The notes: generated by a model not told the origin, from the sequence alone. Counted from the stretch's first letter, positions 7,444-16,658 are shown. The stretch is 64,000 nt of DNA from Brevundimonas subvibrioides ATCC 15264 (GCF_000144605.1 NC_014375.1:1426001-1490000), one strand, 5' to 3'. A program made the numbers and translations.

Positions 7444-8889
7444 ATGGCGATCGAAGAACTGGCGTCCGAGACCGATTTCGACGGGTGGCGCGCGGCGGCG
7501 CGGCGCTTGCGGCTGGCGGGGGTCGAGCCGGCGGCTGCGCGGTTCGTGGTGGCGGGCGGGCACGGGTCGGGCTCGCTGTTCGATCAGGCGGAGCCCGACC
7601 GGCCCGCCGCACCGCGCGAAACGGGCTTTACCGTTCCCAAGGCCTTCGTCGACGTCGCGCGCGAGGTGATCCTGCATCGCTCGGTCGACCGGTTCGACCT
7701 GCTGTACCGGATGCTGTGGCGTCTGCGGGACGAGCCGGACCTGATGAAGGTGACGTCCGACGGCGACGTCGCCGATGCCCTGGAGCGGGCCAAGAACGTC
7801 AGTCGGGCCTCGCACAAGATGAAGGCCTTCGTCCGGTTCCGGATCGTCCATGACGCGGCGGGGGAGGCCTATGTCGCCTGGTTCGAACCGGCGCACCGGG
7901 TGCTGGAGAAGACCGCGCCCTTCTTCGTCCGGCGGTTCGCCTCCATGCGCTGGTCGATCCTGACGCCCGAGGGCTCGGCCTTCTGGGACGGAGACGCGCT
8001 GAGCTTCGGGCCCGGGGCCCGGGCCGAGGACGCGCCGCAGGACGACGAGATCGAGGAGTTCTGGAAGACCTACTATGCCTCGACCTTCAACCCGGCGCGG
8101 CTGAAGACGAAGACGATGCAGGGCGAGATGCCCAAGCGGTACTGGAAGAACCTGCCCGAGGCCTCGCTGATCCCCGAGCTGATCGCGGCCTCGCGGGATC
8201 GCACCGAGACGATGGTCGACAGCGCGCCGACGCTGCCGAACGCGAAACTGGCAAGCGCGGTCGCGCCGGACGTCCGGGGCGGCGGGCTGGATGACCAGCA
8301 GATCGTCGGCGATCTGGGCGAACTCAGACAGGCCATCCAGGGATGCCGCCGCTGCCCGCTGTGGCGCGATGCGACCCAGGGCGTCTGCGGCGTCGGGCCG
8401 GTGGGTGCCAGGCTGATGATCGTCGGCGAGCAGCCGGGGGACCAGGAGGACCTAGCCGGCCTGCCCTTCGTCGGACCCGCGGGCCAGGTGCTGGACGCGG
8501 CGCTCGAGGAGGCGGGCATCGACCGGTCGGACGTCTACGTCACCAACGCCGTCAAGCACTTCAAGCACGAGCCGCGCGGCAAGCGCCGTCTGCACAAGAC
8601 GCCCAATGCGGGCGAGGTCACGGCCTGCCGCTGGTGGCTGGATCAGGAGCGCACGCTCGTGCGACCCAGCCTGACCCTGACCCTCGGCGCGACGGCGGCG
8701 TTTGCCGTTCTGAACCAGAAGGTTGCCGTGATGAAGACGCGCGGGGAACCTTTGCCGTTGCCCGATGGTTCTCGGGCCATGGTCACGGTGCATCCCTCCT
8801 ATCTGCTGCGTCTGCCCGACGAGGAGGCGAGGGTGCGCGAGCGCGCCGCCTTCGTGCGCGATCTGGTCAAGGTCCGGGCCCTTCTCTGA
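7444..8889 (+). CDS. UdgX-family uracil-DNA binding protein fused to an N-terminal DNA metabolism domain
   Basis: The 481-residue protein has two parts. Residues 1 to about 260 match the conserved 'probable DNA metabolism protein' domain found with this radical SAM family (ERAKNVSRASHKMKAFVRFR, EFWKTYYASTFNPARLKTK). Residues about 285-481 are a uracil-DNA glycosylase fold with iron-sulfur ligands Cys301 and Cys304 (CRRCPLW), motif GEQPGDQED and LPFVGPAGQ. The R-loop KRRLHKTP carries His384. In UdgX that histidine becomes covalently joined to the sugar after uracil removal, so this copy should form the stable adduct. It is co-transcribed with the radical SAM gene. Confidence 0.9.
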   Translation: MAIEELASETDFDGWRAAARRLRLAGVEPAAARFVVAGGHGSGSLFDQAEPDRPAAPRETGFTVPKAFVDVAREVILHRSVDRFDLLYRMLWRLRDEPDLMKVTSDGDVADALERAKNVSRASHKMKAFVRFRIVHDAAGEAYVAWFEPAHRVLEKTAPFFVRRFASMRWSILTPEGSAFWDGDALSFGPGARAEDAPQDDEIEEFWKTYYASTFNPARLKTKTMQGEMPKRYWKNLPEASLIPELIAASRDRTETMVDSAPTLPNAKLASAVAPDVRGGGLDDQQIVGDLGELRQAIQGCRRCPLWRDATQGVCGVGPVGARLMIVGEQPGDQEDLAGLPFVGPAGQVLDAALEEAGIDRSDVYVTNAVKHFKHEPRGKRRLHKTPNAGEVTACRWWLDQERTLVRPSLTLTLGATAAFAVLNQKVAVMKTRGEPLPLPDGSRAMVTVHPSYLLRLPDEEARVRERAAFVRDLVKVRALL

Positions 8890-8994
8890 CCCGATGAGCC
8901 TGTTGTTGCCGAAGAATGACTCCCGTCGAACGACGTGTGCCGGCTGCCCTGGCCGGGCATGGGCGATTCAGTCGCACTCCGCTATGGAGAGCGC

Positions 8995-10113
8995 ATGAGC
9001 ACGGCTGATTTCCAGATCGACGACGCGACCGGCGGGGGCTCTGTCCTGCGGCTGACGGGTGACTGGACGACGATGTCGCTGGGCCGTACGGCCGCTCGCC
9101 TGTCGGACGGACTGTCGGGGCGGACGATCCAGTCTGTGGATCTGAGCGGACTCGGCCGGTTCGATACGGCGGGTGCGCTGGCGCTGGTGCAGGCGTCCGG
9201 ACTGACCCTGCCCAAGGACGCCTGGCAATCCCGCCCGGAGGCCGGCCGCATCTATGACATGGTCGAGACGCTGGAGCGCAAGTCGATGCCGGCGCCGCGA
9301 CGCCAGGCGTCGCTGACGCGCATCTTCGCGCGGATGGGTCACGGTGTTCACGACGCGGCGGCCGAGTTCCTGCTGTCCATGGCCTTCCTGGGGCGGCTGA
9401 TGGCGGCGACCGGGAACGCGGTCCGCCATCCCGGAGCCATCCGCTGGCCCGCCTGGGTCAGCCAGGCCGAGCGTTCGGGTCTGGACGCCATGCCGATCAT
9501 CGCGGTCACCAACTTCTTCATCGGGGCCGTCATCGCCTTCCTCGGAGCCGACCTGCTGACCCAGTTCGGCGCGGGCGTGTTCGCGGTCGATCTGATCGGG
9601 GTGTCGATCCTGCGCGAGCTCGCGGTGCTGATCACCGCCATCCTGCTGGCCGGCCGGTCTGCCTCGTCGTTCGCGGCCGAGGTCGGTTCGATGCGGATGA
9701 ACCAGGAGGTCGACGCCATGCAGGTCATGGGCGTCGACCCGTTCCAGGCTCTGGTGATCCCGCGTCTGGCCGCCATGCTGGTCATGGTCCCCCTGCTGAC
9801 GTTCGTCGGCATGATCGCGGGCCTGTTCGGCGGTCTGATCGTGACCTGGAGCCAGCTGGCGCTCGGGCCGGCCTTCTTCCTGCAGCGCATGGTCGATACG
9901 CCGGATATGTTCACCCACATGCTGGTGGGCCTGTCCAAGGCCCCGGTGTTCGCCATCGTCATCGCCGCGATCGGCTGCCGCCAAGGTCTGGCCGTGTCCG
10001 GGGACGTGGAGAGTCTTGGGCGGCGCGTGACGGCGGCCGTGGTGCAGGCGATCTTCGCGATCATCTTTCTGGATGCCGTGTTCGCCCTGATCTACCTGGA
10101 GCTGGACATATGA
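8995..10113 (+). CDS. mlaE: MlaE-type ABC lipid transporter permease with N-terminal STAS domain
   Basis: This is the inner-membrane permease of an Mla/MCE-type system moving phospholipid between inner and outer membranes. The 372-residue protein starts at the ATG preceded by GGAG at 8986. Residues about 5-95 form a STAS domain (SVDLSGLGRFDTAGALALV), and the rest is the MlaE permease with the conserved EVGSMRMNQEVDAMQVMGVDP coupling segment and about five membrane helices. In E. coli the STAS partner is the separate MlaB; here it is fused. The gene overlaps mlaF by four bases. Confidence 0.92.
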   Translation: MSTADFQIDDATGGGSVLRLTGDWTTMSLGRTAARLSDGLSGRTIQSVDLSGLGRFDTAGALALVQASGLTLPKDAWQSRPEAGRIYDMVETLERKSMPAPRRQASLTRIFARMGHGVHDAAAEFLLSMAFLGRLMAATGNAVRHPGAIRWPAWVSQAERSGLDAMPIIAVTNFFIGAVIAFLGADLLTQFGAGVFAVDLIGVSILRELAVLITAILLAGRSASSFAAEVGSMRMNQEVDAMQVMGVDPFQALVIPRLAAMLVMVPLLTFVGMIAGLFGGLIVTWSQLALGPAFFLQRMVDTPDMFTHMLVGLSKAPVFAIVIAAIGCRQGLAVSGDVESLGRRVTAAVVQAIFAIIFLDAVFALIYLELDI

Positions 10114-10919
10114 CCGATCAGCCCCCGGTCGCGGCCGCCAACGACGCGGCTACGGCCCCCGACAACCTGATCGAGGTGCGCGGCCTGCGCAGCCAGTTCG
10201 GGGACCAGGTGATCCACGAGAACCTCGATCTGGACGTCGTCCGGGGCGAGGTGCTGGGCGTCGTCGGCGGGTCCGGCACCGGCAAGACGGTGCTGCTGAA
10301 CTCCATCATCGGGCTGAAGGAGCCGGAGGGCGGGTCGATCCGGATCTTCGGCCACGACACCGGCGACCTGTCCGAGGCCGACAGCGCCGACATCGAGCGG
10401 CGGACCGGCGTGCTGTTCCAGCAGGGCGCGCTGTTCAGCTCGCTGAGCGTTCTGCAGAACGTGGCATCCCCGATGGTCGAGCATACGAACCTGCCGAAGG
10501 ACACGATCCGCGAACTGGCGGAAATGAAGATCGCCATGGTCGGACTGAAGCCCGAAAGCCATCACCAGAAGCCGGCGGAACTGTCGGGCGGGATGCGCAA
10601 GCGCGTCGGACTGGCCCGGGCGCTGTCGCTGGATCCCGAACTGCTGTTCCTGGACGAACCGACGGCCGGGCTGGACCCGATCGGCGCCGCAGCGTTCGAC
10701 GAGCTGATCCGCAAGCTGTCGGACGACCTGGGGCTGACCGTGTTCATGATCACCCACGACCTCGATAGCCTCTATGCCATCTGCGACAAGGTGGCGGTGC
10801 TGGCGGACAAGCGGGTCGTCGAGAAGGCCACGGTGCAGGAGCTGGAGAAATCCGACCACCCGTGGATCAAGGAATACTTCCTGGGGCCGCGCGGTCGCGC
10901 CGCCACCAAGGCTGCGTAG
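10110..10919 (+). CDS. mlaF: MlaF-type ABC transporter ATP-binding protein
   Basis: This is the ATPase that powers MlaE. The 269-residue protein has Walker A GGSGTGKTVLL, the signature LSGGMRKRVGLARAL (the GMRKR form typical of MlaF rather than LSGGQ), Walker B LLFLDEPTAG and switch MITHDLDSL. It sits between mlaE (ATGA overlap) and mlaD (12 bases), so subunit assignment from the operon is firm. Confidence 0.94.
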   Translation: MTDQPPVAAANDAATAPDNLIEVRGLRSQFGDQVIHENLDLDVVRGEVLGVVGGSGTGKTVLLNSIIGLKEPEGGSIRIFGHDTGDLSEADSADIERRTGVLFQQGALFSSLSVLQNVASPMVEHTNLPKDTIRELAEMKIAMVGLKPESHHQKPAELSGGMRKRVGLARALSLDPELLFLDEPTAGLDPIGAAAFDELIRKLSDDLGLTVFMITHDLDSLYAICDKVAVLADKRVVEKATVQELEKSDHPWIKEYFLGPRGRAATKAA

Positions 10920-10931
10920 GACGAGAACGAG

Positions 10932-11870
10932 ATGGAACGAGACGCACATTACGCCGCCGTCGGCATCGCCACCGTCGCCCTTCTGGCGGCCCTGGCGGTG
11001 TTCGCCATCTGGCTGGCCCGGCTGCAGTTCAACGACAGCTACGACCTGTACGACATCGTCTTCACCGGGCCGGTGAACGGGGTGTCGGAAGGCGGCGAGG
11101 TGCATTTCAACGGCATCCGGGTGGGTGAGGTCACCGACCTGAACCTGGACCCCAACAAGGGCGATCAGGTCATCGCGCGGGTCCGCCTGGACGCGACGAC
11201 GCCGGTGCGCGTCACCAGCCGCGCCCAGCTGGAGCCGCAGGGCATCACGGGTCTGAACTTCGTGCAGATCACTGCCGGGACCGAGGGCAGCCCGCTGCTG
11301 AAGACCCAGTACGCCGACGATGTGGTGCCGGTCATCCAGAGCCAGGCCTCGCCGTTCGCCGAGCTGCTGAGCGGGTCGGGCACCGTGCTGGCCCAGGCCG
11401 TGGACGCGCTGAACCGCGTCAACCGGGTCCTGTCCGACGACAACATCCGCAGCTTCTCGACCACGCTGAAGAACGTGGAATCGCTGTCCAACGAGCTGGA
11501 AGCGCGCAAGGGCATGTTCAAGGAACTGGAAGAGGCCCTGACCAAGGCGAATGCCGCGGTGGGCGAGTACGAGGCCCTGGGGGCCGATGCGCGTCGCCTG
11601 ATCAACACCGACGGGGCCGAGGCCGTGGCCAGCATCAACGCGGCGGCCGGTGACGCGCGCACCGCGATCGCCAGCATCAATCGCACGGCGACGGGCCTGG
11701 AAGGGCCGGTCGGCGAGCTGACCACCACGGGCATTCCGCAGCTGCTGGAGGCCATTCAGGGCCTGCAGGAGGCGACGGATTCGCTGCAGGGCCTGGTCGA
11801 CGACGTGCGGGCCAGCCCGCGAGACTTCATCGGACGGCCACCGTCCCAGGAACTGGAGGTCCAGCCTTGA
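10932..11870 (+). CDS. mlaD: MlaD-type MCE domain protein
   Basis: This periplasmic substrate-binding subunit is anchored by one N-terminal helix (about residues 8-30) and forms the lipid-conducting ring on MlaE. The MCE/MlaD domain spans about residues 38-115 (DIVFTGPVNGVSEGGEVHFN, IRVGEVTDLNLDP). A long Ala/Glu-rich helical tail follows (about 130-300), which may bridge the periplasm. The product is 312 residues, longer than E. coli MlaD. It overlaps the following lipoprotein gene by four bases. Confidence 0.92.
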   Translation: MERDAHYAAVGIATVALLAALAVFAIWLARLQFNDSYDLYDIVFTGPVNGVSEGGEVHFNGIRVGEVTDLNLDPNKGDQVIARVRLDATTPVRVTSRAQLEPQGITGLNFVQITAGTEGSPLLKTQYADDVVPVIQSQASPFAELLSGSGTVLAQAVDALNRVNRVLSDDNIRSFSTTLKNVESLSNELEARKGMFKELEEALTKANAAVGEYEALGADARRLINTDGAEAVASINAAAGDARTAIASINRTATGLEGPVGELTTTGIPQLLEAIQGLQEATDSLQGLVDDVRASPRDFIGRPPSQELEVQP

Positions 11871-12472
11871 TCCGTTCGATCCTTGCCACCGCGGTCGCCG
11901 CCGTCACCCTGTCGGGCTGTGCCCTGCTGTCGTCGCCGGATCCGGTGCAGCTTTACCGGTTCGGGACCACGGGCGCGACGCCGGCCCAGGCCGTCGCCGA
12001 GCCGGTGCAGGTCAAGCTGCGCGCCGTGGAGTTTCCGCAGGCCTCGCAGGGCGACCGTCTGCTGGGCGTGACCGGCACCCAGGCGGCCTTCATCGCGGGC
12101 GCGCGCTGGGTCTCGCCGGCGCAACAGCTCTATGCCGACAGCCTGGAAGGCGCGTTCGCCGGACAGGCCCGGGCCGTGCGTCTGATCGGGCGGCGCGAGC
12201 TGACGCCGACGACGCGGGTGCTGGACATCGACATGCGCAGCTTCGAGACGCGCTATGACTATGCCGGCGGCGTGCCGACGATCGTCATCAGCGCCCGGGC
12301 GCGTCTGCTCCGGTTCCCCGAGCGGACGGTGGTGGCGGAGCAGACCTTCGAGGTCAGCCAGCCCGCCAGCGAGAACCGGATCGCGACGATCGTCGACGCC
12401 TACGACGTGGCGACGCGGGACCTGAACAGCCAGATCGTGGCCTGGACGGACACGAACGCCGCCGGGGGCTAG
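11867..12472 (+). CDS. ABC-type transport auxiliary lipoprotein
   Basis: The 201-residue protein has a lipoprotein signal ending in the lipobox LSGC at about residue 18, and then an auxiliary-component domain of the PqiC type (VKLRAVEFPQASQGDRLLGV, WVSPAQQLYADSLEGAF). Such lipoproteins usually sit in the outer membrane as the acceptor side of an MCE transporter. No MlaA or MlaC gene is adjacent, so this protein may complete the route. It is last in the mla operon and its stop overlaps the stop of the converging patatin gene. Confidence 0.85.
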   Translation: MIRSILATAVAAVTLSGCALLSSPDPVQLYRFGTTGATPAQAVAEPVQVKLRAVEFPQASQGDRLLGVTGTQAAFIAGARWVSPAQQLYADSLEGAFAGQARAVRLIGRRELTPTTRVLDIDMRSFETRYDYAGGVPTIVISARARLLRFPERTVVAEQTFEVSQPASENRIATIVDAYDVATRDLNSQIVAWTDTNAAGG

Positions 12473-14247
12473 GCCGGCGTCAGCGGGATGACGACCGGAT
12501 CGGGTGTCGCGGCCAGGGGCTCGATCGGAGCCCGCTTCCGCTTGCGGATCGTCTCGATCGGCCCGTCGATCCGGGCCAGAGCCTCGAGGGCCGCGGCATG
12601 GCCCGAGGCGACGACCGGGTCGTAGGTCTTCCAGTCACGGATGTCGGAGCCTTGCGGCGTCGGCAGGATGAGCACGTCGGTTTCCGCGCGGGAGTTGTCC
12701 AGCTCGGCATCGGTGGTGATGGTCGCCGCGCGCATCAGGATCGAGACGATGGGCGGTCCCTTCTTCCAGGCCCCGGACGCGATCCAGCGCCACCAGGACG
12801 GGGGATTCTCCAGCGCGCCCGGATCGACGCCCCGCATCTGGGACATATCCACGCCGATGATCGGGCCGGCGTTGAACTGGCGCATCACGTCGGTCGGGAA
12901 ATTCTTGATCACGGCCCCGTCCACCAGGACCTGACCCTCGATGACCACGGGCGGCATGACGCCGGGGATGGAGATGGAGGCCCGCATGGCCCGGCGCAGC
13001 AGCCCCCGGCGGTGGACCTCGATCCGGCCCGAGGTCAGGTTCGACGACACGGCGAAGAAGGGCAGGGGCATGTCGGCGATGTCGATGTCGCCGTAGGCCT
13101 CCTCCAGCAGACGCGCGACCTTGCCCGCGCGGGTCATGGCGATCATCGGAAAAGCGAGGTCGGACAGGGGGTCGGAGCGGACGAAGGCGCGCCGGATGCG
13201 GGCGTCCAGCTCCTCGTCGGACCAGTTCAGGGCCGGGCCGGCCGCGATGACGGCCCCCATGGACGAGCCGCCCAGGAAGTCGAACCGGACCCCGGCTTCC
13301 CGCAATGCCCGCACGACGCCGATGTGGGCATAGGCCCGCGCCCCGCCGCCGGACAGGACCAGCCCGATCGCCGTGCCCGTGATGATCCGGGCGATCCGGG
13401 CGGCGTCGTGGGGATCGGACTCCATTGCGTGGAACCAGCGGCCGGGGTTGATGGCGTTGAGCCAGACCGCGGTATTGGCCGGGCGCGACATCCGGGGATC
13501 GCGCAGCAGGATCAGGTCGGTGAACTGCTGCAGCCCGTGGGCGGTGCGGCTGGGGATCGAGGCCGGGGGCGCGGTCAGGGCATCGCCGACGACGAACAGC
13601 CGGTCGACCTGGCGCGCGCACAGATTGGCCCAGGACGGCTCGTCCAGCTCGGCGACATAGAGGACGAAGTCGTGGGTGTCCTCCATGCGTGAGAACCATT
13701 CCGACACCGACGACAGGGCCGAATGGTCGATGACCTGACAGGTGAAGCCCTGGGCCTCGACCGCCGCCGCGACGCGCTCGACGAAGGCCCGGATCGGCCG
13801 GTTTCGCACCGAGATGAAGCCGAACACGCTGGGTTCGGTGACGCCCGGTGCGCGTTCCCGGGCGCGATGCAGCATCAGGCGCGACAGCTCGATCATCACG
13901 TCGGGCTGGGTGCGGACGGCCTCGAAGAAGACCTCGGCCGGCAGGGCGAGGATTTCGGAATCGCGCAGGGCCACGACGCTGGAGGTGTGGGGCGTTCCCG
14001 CGATCAGGGCCATCTCGCCCACGGGCTCGCCCGGCTTGACCACCCCCAGGAACTGCGGGGCCTGGTCGTCTTCCTGGCGGAAGACGCCCAGACGGCCGGA
14101 GCGGACCAGATAGAGGCTGTCCGGGGCTTCACCGGCCGAGAACAGCAGTTCGCCTCCGGTCAGGGCGAACCAGCTGGCCTTGGTGTTCTGGTTCTGGAAC
14201 ACACGCGCGAGGGCGGCTTCCAGACTGTCAGGCCGGGGGTGGCGCAT
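12469..14247 (-). CDS. Patatin-like phospholipase with N-terminal cyclic-nucleotide-binding domain
   Basis: This 592-residue, NTE-like lipid hydrolase has a cNMP/Crp-type sensor domain at about residues 10-130 (GEAPDSLYLVRSGRLGVFRQ, KPGEPVGEMALIAGTPHTS) and a C-terminal patatin domain at about 295-470. The patatin oxyanion motif is SGGGARAYAHIG, the nucleophile elbow GGSSMG, and the dyad aspartate is in DGAVIKNFP, so the active site is complete. It converges on the Mla operon with a four-base overlap, which hints at a joint role in envelope lipid turnover. Which nucleotide or lipid it senses is unknown. Confidence 0.9.
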   Translation of the reverse strand: MRHPRPDSLEAALARVFQNQNTKASWFALTGGELLFSAGEAPDSLYLVRSGRLGVFRQEDDQAPQFLGVVKPGEPVGEMALIAGTPHTSSVVALRDSEILALPAEVFFEAVRTQPDVMIELSRLMLHRARERAPGVTEPSVFGFISVRNRPIRAFVERVAAAVEAQGFTCQVIDHSALSSVSEWFSRMEDTHDFVLYVAELDEPSWANLCARQVDRLFVVGDALTAPPASIPSRTAHGLQQFTDLILLRDPRMSRPANTAVWLNAINPGRWFHAMESDPHDAARIARIITGTAIGLVLSGGGARAYAHIGVVRALREAGVRFDFLGGSSMGAVIAAGPALNWSDEELDARIRRAFVRSDPLSDLAFPMIAMTRAGKVARLLEEAYGDIDIADMPLPFFAVSSNLTSGRIEVHRRGLLRRAMRASISIPGVMPPVVIEGQVLVDGAVIKNFPTDVMRQFNAGPIIGVDMSQMRGVDPGALENPPSWWRWIASGAWKKGPPIVSILMRAATITTDAELDNSRAETDVLILPTPQGSDIRDWKTYDPVVASGHAAALEALARIDGPIETIRKRKRAPIEPLAATPDPVVIPLTPA

Positions 14248-14297
14248 GGTCGTGACCTAAAGCGGCTTCGAAGACGGGGGCAAGCGGCATGCTCACC

Positions 14298-14588
14298 TTA
14301 CAGATGACGGGCCGCGTCCATGCGCTGGTGCAGGATGCGGATGACGGCGATACCGTAAGGCATTGGCCGGAAGTAGATGACATGCTGCTGGACGGTCCGC
14401 CGGCGATAGCCCTGCCGGATGGCGTCACAGGCCTGGGCGCGGAACGGCGCATCGGCGAGTCTGGCGAGAGCGGCGTCGATGAGATCCGTGTAGCGCAGGG
14501 CCTGGTCCAGATCCCACTGGGACACGGTGTGATCAAAAAGGTCGGCGAGATCGCGCTGAGCCCGGGGGCTGAGCCGATACTCAGCCAT
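14298..14588 (-). CDS. parE: ParE/RelE-superfamily toxin
   Basis: The 96-residue toxin has the ParE fold signature: YRLSPRAQRDLADLFDHTVS at the N-terminus and YRRRTVQQHVIYFRP with IAVIRILHQRMD at the C-terminus. ParE toxins that have been studied block DNA gyrase, while RelE relatives cut mRNA. The RILHxRMD ending favours ParE. It overlaps the upstream antitoxin gene by eight bases, as usual for coupled translation in this family. Confidence 0.9.
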   Translation of the reverse strand: MAEYRLSPRAQRDLADLFDHTVSQWDLDQALRYTDLIDAALARLADAPFRAQACDAIRQGYRRRTVQQHVIYFRPMPYGIAVIRILHQRMDAARHL

Positions 14589-14832
14589 GTTGCGCGGCTT
14601 TCTGCTGTTTGAAGGCGGCGAAATCGAACGGTTCCGGCTCGCCGCTCTGTTCGCCCTCCTTGAGGGCCTGTCGAAGCGTGTCGATCTCGAACGTCCGCTC
14701 CTGCTCCCGGCGGATCAGGTCGCGGATGGCCTCGCTGTCGTTGGTATAGCTGCCCGCCTCGATCTGGGCGGCAATCCAGGCATCCTGCTGCACGGTGAGG
14801 GTGATCGTCTTGCGTACGGTGGCCACGTCCAT
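14581..14832 (-). CDS. parD: ParD-type antitoxin
   Basis: The 83-residue antitoxin starts with a ribbon-helix-helix DNA-binding domain (VRKTITLTVQQDAWIAAQIE, YTNDSEAIRDLIRREQER). A C-terminal toxin-neutralising tail follows (EPEPFDFAAFKQQKAAQHG). It should dimerise on the operator at 14847-14871 and repress its own operon together with ParE. The start at 14832 has GGGGGA upstream. The gene pair is complete and no frameshift is seen. Confidence 0.9.
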   Translation of the reverse strand: MDVATVRKTITLTVQQDAWIAAQIEAGSYTNDSEAIRDLIRREQERTFEIDTLRQALKEGEQSGEPEPFDFAAFKQQKAAQHG

Positions 14833-14846
14833 TCCCCCTATGCGTC

Positions 14847-14871
14847 AAACTGCATAATATTGGTGCAGTTT
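14847..14871. promoter_or_regulatory. parDE operator
   Basis: Perfect inverted repeat AAACTGCA-N9-TGCAGTTT, fifteen bases upstream of the parD start codon. The spacer region contains TATTAT on the minus strand, a good -10 element, so ParD binding would cover the promoter. This is the expected place and shape for autoregulation. Confidence 0.75.
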
Positions 14872-14946
14872 AGCGCGCTCGATCCAATCCCGGCAACGTT
14901 TGCGCGATGCCGGCTTTGACCGACGTCGCTCCGGTCTGCGCGGAGG

Positions 14947-16494
14947 TTACGCCCCCGGGCGCACCACCATGCAGGTGACGTTACGGGCCGACAGGGCTTC
15001 GCACGCGCTTTCGGCCGAGGCCTGGGTCATGCCGACGAAGCGCGAGCGGTGCCAGCCGGCGGCATCCACCACGGTGCGCTCGGCCGAGGCGAACTGGGCC
15101 CGGAAGCGGCGGTTGACCTCGGTCAGCCAGTCACGGGCCACGGTGGCGTCGCGGAAGGCCCCGACCTGAACCGCCCAGCGGCCGGCGGCCGATGCGGGTG
15201 CGGTCGGGCGGGGCGGATTGGCCGCCGCCGCGCCGGGACGATTCAACGATCCTGCCGCAGAGGTCGCGACGCCGCTGTTGAGGCTGGCGGTCAGGTTGCC
15301 GCGCGGTGGCGCGACCGCGGCGCGCTGGACCGGGGCCTGCTGGACCGGCGCGGTGACGGGCGGCTGCGCCTGCGGGCGCGGGGCGGCCTGGGCGACGGCC
15401 GTCTGATAGGGGACGACGTTGGGGCCATAGCCCGGTGGCGTCGTTGTCGGCGGGCGCGTGTTGGCGACGGCGGTGACCGGCGGCGTGGTCGCGGTCACAT
15501 AGGCGCTGCCCTGTTCGGACGGAGCCGGCTGGCCGTTCAGGGCCGCGTAGGCCACGGGCGCGCCGCCGTCGGGGGCTCCAAGGCCAAAGCCGCGTTGCTC
15601 GAAGAAGGTCTGTGCCTCCTCGATCCGCTCCCCGGCGGCGCGCCGGGTCTCGACCTCGAAGCCTGTGTCCATCAAAGCCGCGACATGGGCGTTGCGGGTG
15701 ATGCTGGATCGACCGCCGAGGACGATGGTGATCACGCGCTTGCCGCCCCGCACGGCCGAGGCCGCCAGGTTGTAGCCGGAGGCATTGGTGAAGCCGGTCT
15801 TGATGCCGTCATAGCCGTTGCCGCCCAGCAGCAGGCCGTTCGTGTTGCGATACTCCCGGCCCTGATAGGTCCAGTCGTGGATCCCGAAATAGCTGTAGTA
15901 CTGGGGATAGTCGCGCATGATGGCGCGCGACAGGATGGCCAGATCGCGGGCGGAGGTCAGCTGGCGGCTGTCGGGCAGGCCGTTCGGATTGACGTAGCGG
16001 GTCTGGCCCATGCCCAGCTCCTGCGCCTTCAGCGTTGCCAGAGCCGCGAAACGGGCCTGGGAGCCGCCGATGTGCTCGGCCAGCACCATGGCCATGTCGT
16101 TGGCCGACCGGACGGTGGTGGCGCGCATGGCGTCATCCAGCCGGATCGTCTGACCGGCGGCGAGGCCGAGTTTCGACGGGGGCTGCGAGGCGGCCAGGGG
16201 CGAGACGGTGATCACGTCGTCGAGGTGGACGGTGCCCTTCTCGAGCGCCTCGAAGACCAGATACAGGGTCATCATCTTGGTGACCGACGCGGGATAGCGC
16301 TGGCTGTCGGCGTGACGGGCGAACAGGACCTCGCCGGTTCCGGCATCGACCACGATCGCGGCATAGCGGCTGTTTTCGCCCGACTGGGCCTCGACTCGTG
16401 TGGTCGTCAGGGGCCCCGACAGACCCGCCAGCACCAGCAGGGCCAGGCCGAGGGCCAGCAGGCGGCGCGGGAAGGACGGACGGTCACGCATCAT
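14947..16494 (-). CDS. D-alanyl-D-alanine carboxypeptidase (PBP5/6 type) with SPOR domain
   Basis: This periplasmic enzyme trims the terminal D-Ala from peptidoglycan pentapeptides. The 515-residue protein has a signal peptide of about 36 residues (RRLLALGLALLVLAGLSG, cleavage near VEA-Q). The catalytic motifs are ASVTKMMT (SxxK), SAND (SxN) and IKTGFTNASG (KTG). A Pro/Ala/Thr-rich linker of about 130 residues leads to a C-terminal SPOR domain (GRWAVQVGAFRDATVARDWL). SPOR domains bind denuded septal glycan, which suggests action at the division site. It diverges from the phasin gene. Confidence 0.92.
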   Translation of the reverse strand: MMRDRPSFPRRLLALGLALLVLAGLSGPLTTTRVEAQSGENSRYAAIVVDAGTGEVLFARHADSQRYPASVTKMMTLYLVFEALEKGTVHLDDVITVSPLAASQPPSKLGLAAGQTIRLDDAMRATTVRSANDMAMVLAEHIGGSQARFAALATLKAQELGMGQTRYVNPNGLPDSRQLTSARDLAILSRAIMRDYPQYYSYFGIHDWTYQGREYRNTNGLLLGGNGYDGIKTGFTNASGYNLAASAVRGGKRVITIVLGGRSSITRNAHVAALMDTGFEVETRRAAGERIEEAQTFFEQRGFGLGAPDGGAPVAYAALNGQPAPSEQGSAYVTATTPPVTAVANTRPPTTTPPGYGPNVVPYQTAVAQAAPRPQAQPPVTAPVQQAPVQRAAVAPPRGNLTASLNSGVATSAAGSLNRPGAAAANPPRPTAPASAAGRWAVQVGAFRDATVARDWLTEVNRRFRAQFASAERTVVDAAGWHRSRFVGMTQASAESACEALSARNVTCMVVRPGA

Positions 16495-16658
16495 CGCCTA
16501 TCGAAGCCTCATCCTTTGTGGCGCGGCGGCGGCCCCCCGGCGCGTCGCAAGTGATCCCTTAGCATGGGAGCCGCAGGTTTCAGGGTGGTTAAGCAGAGAT
16601 CAACGCAGATTTGAACGAGCAGAATCTGACGCCCGCCCGGTGCCCTAATGTGGGTATG

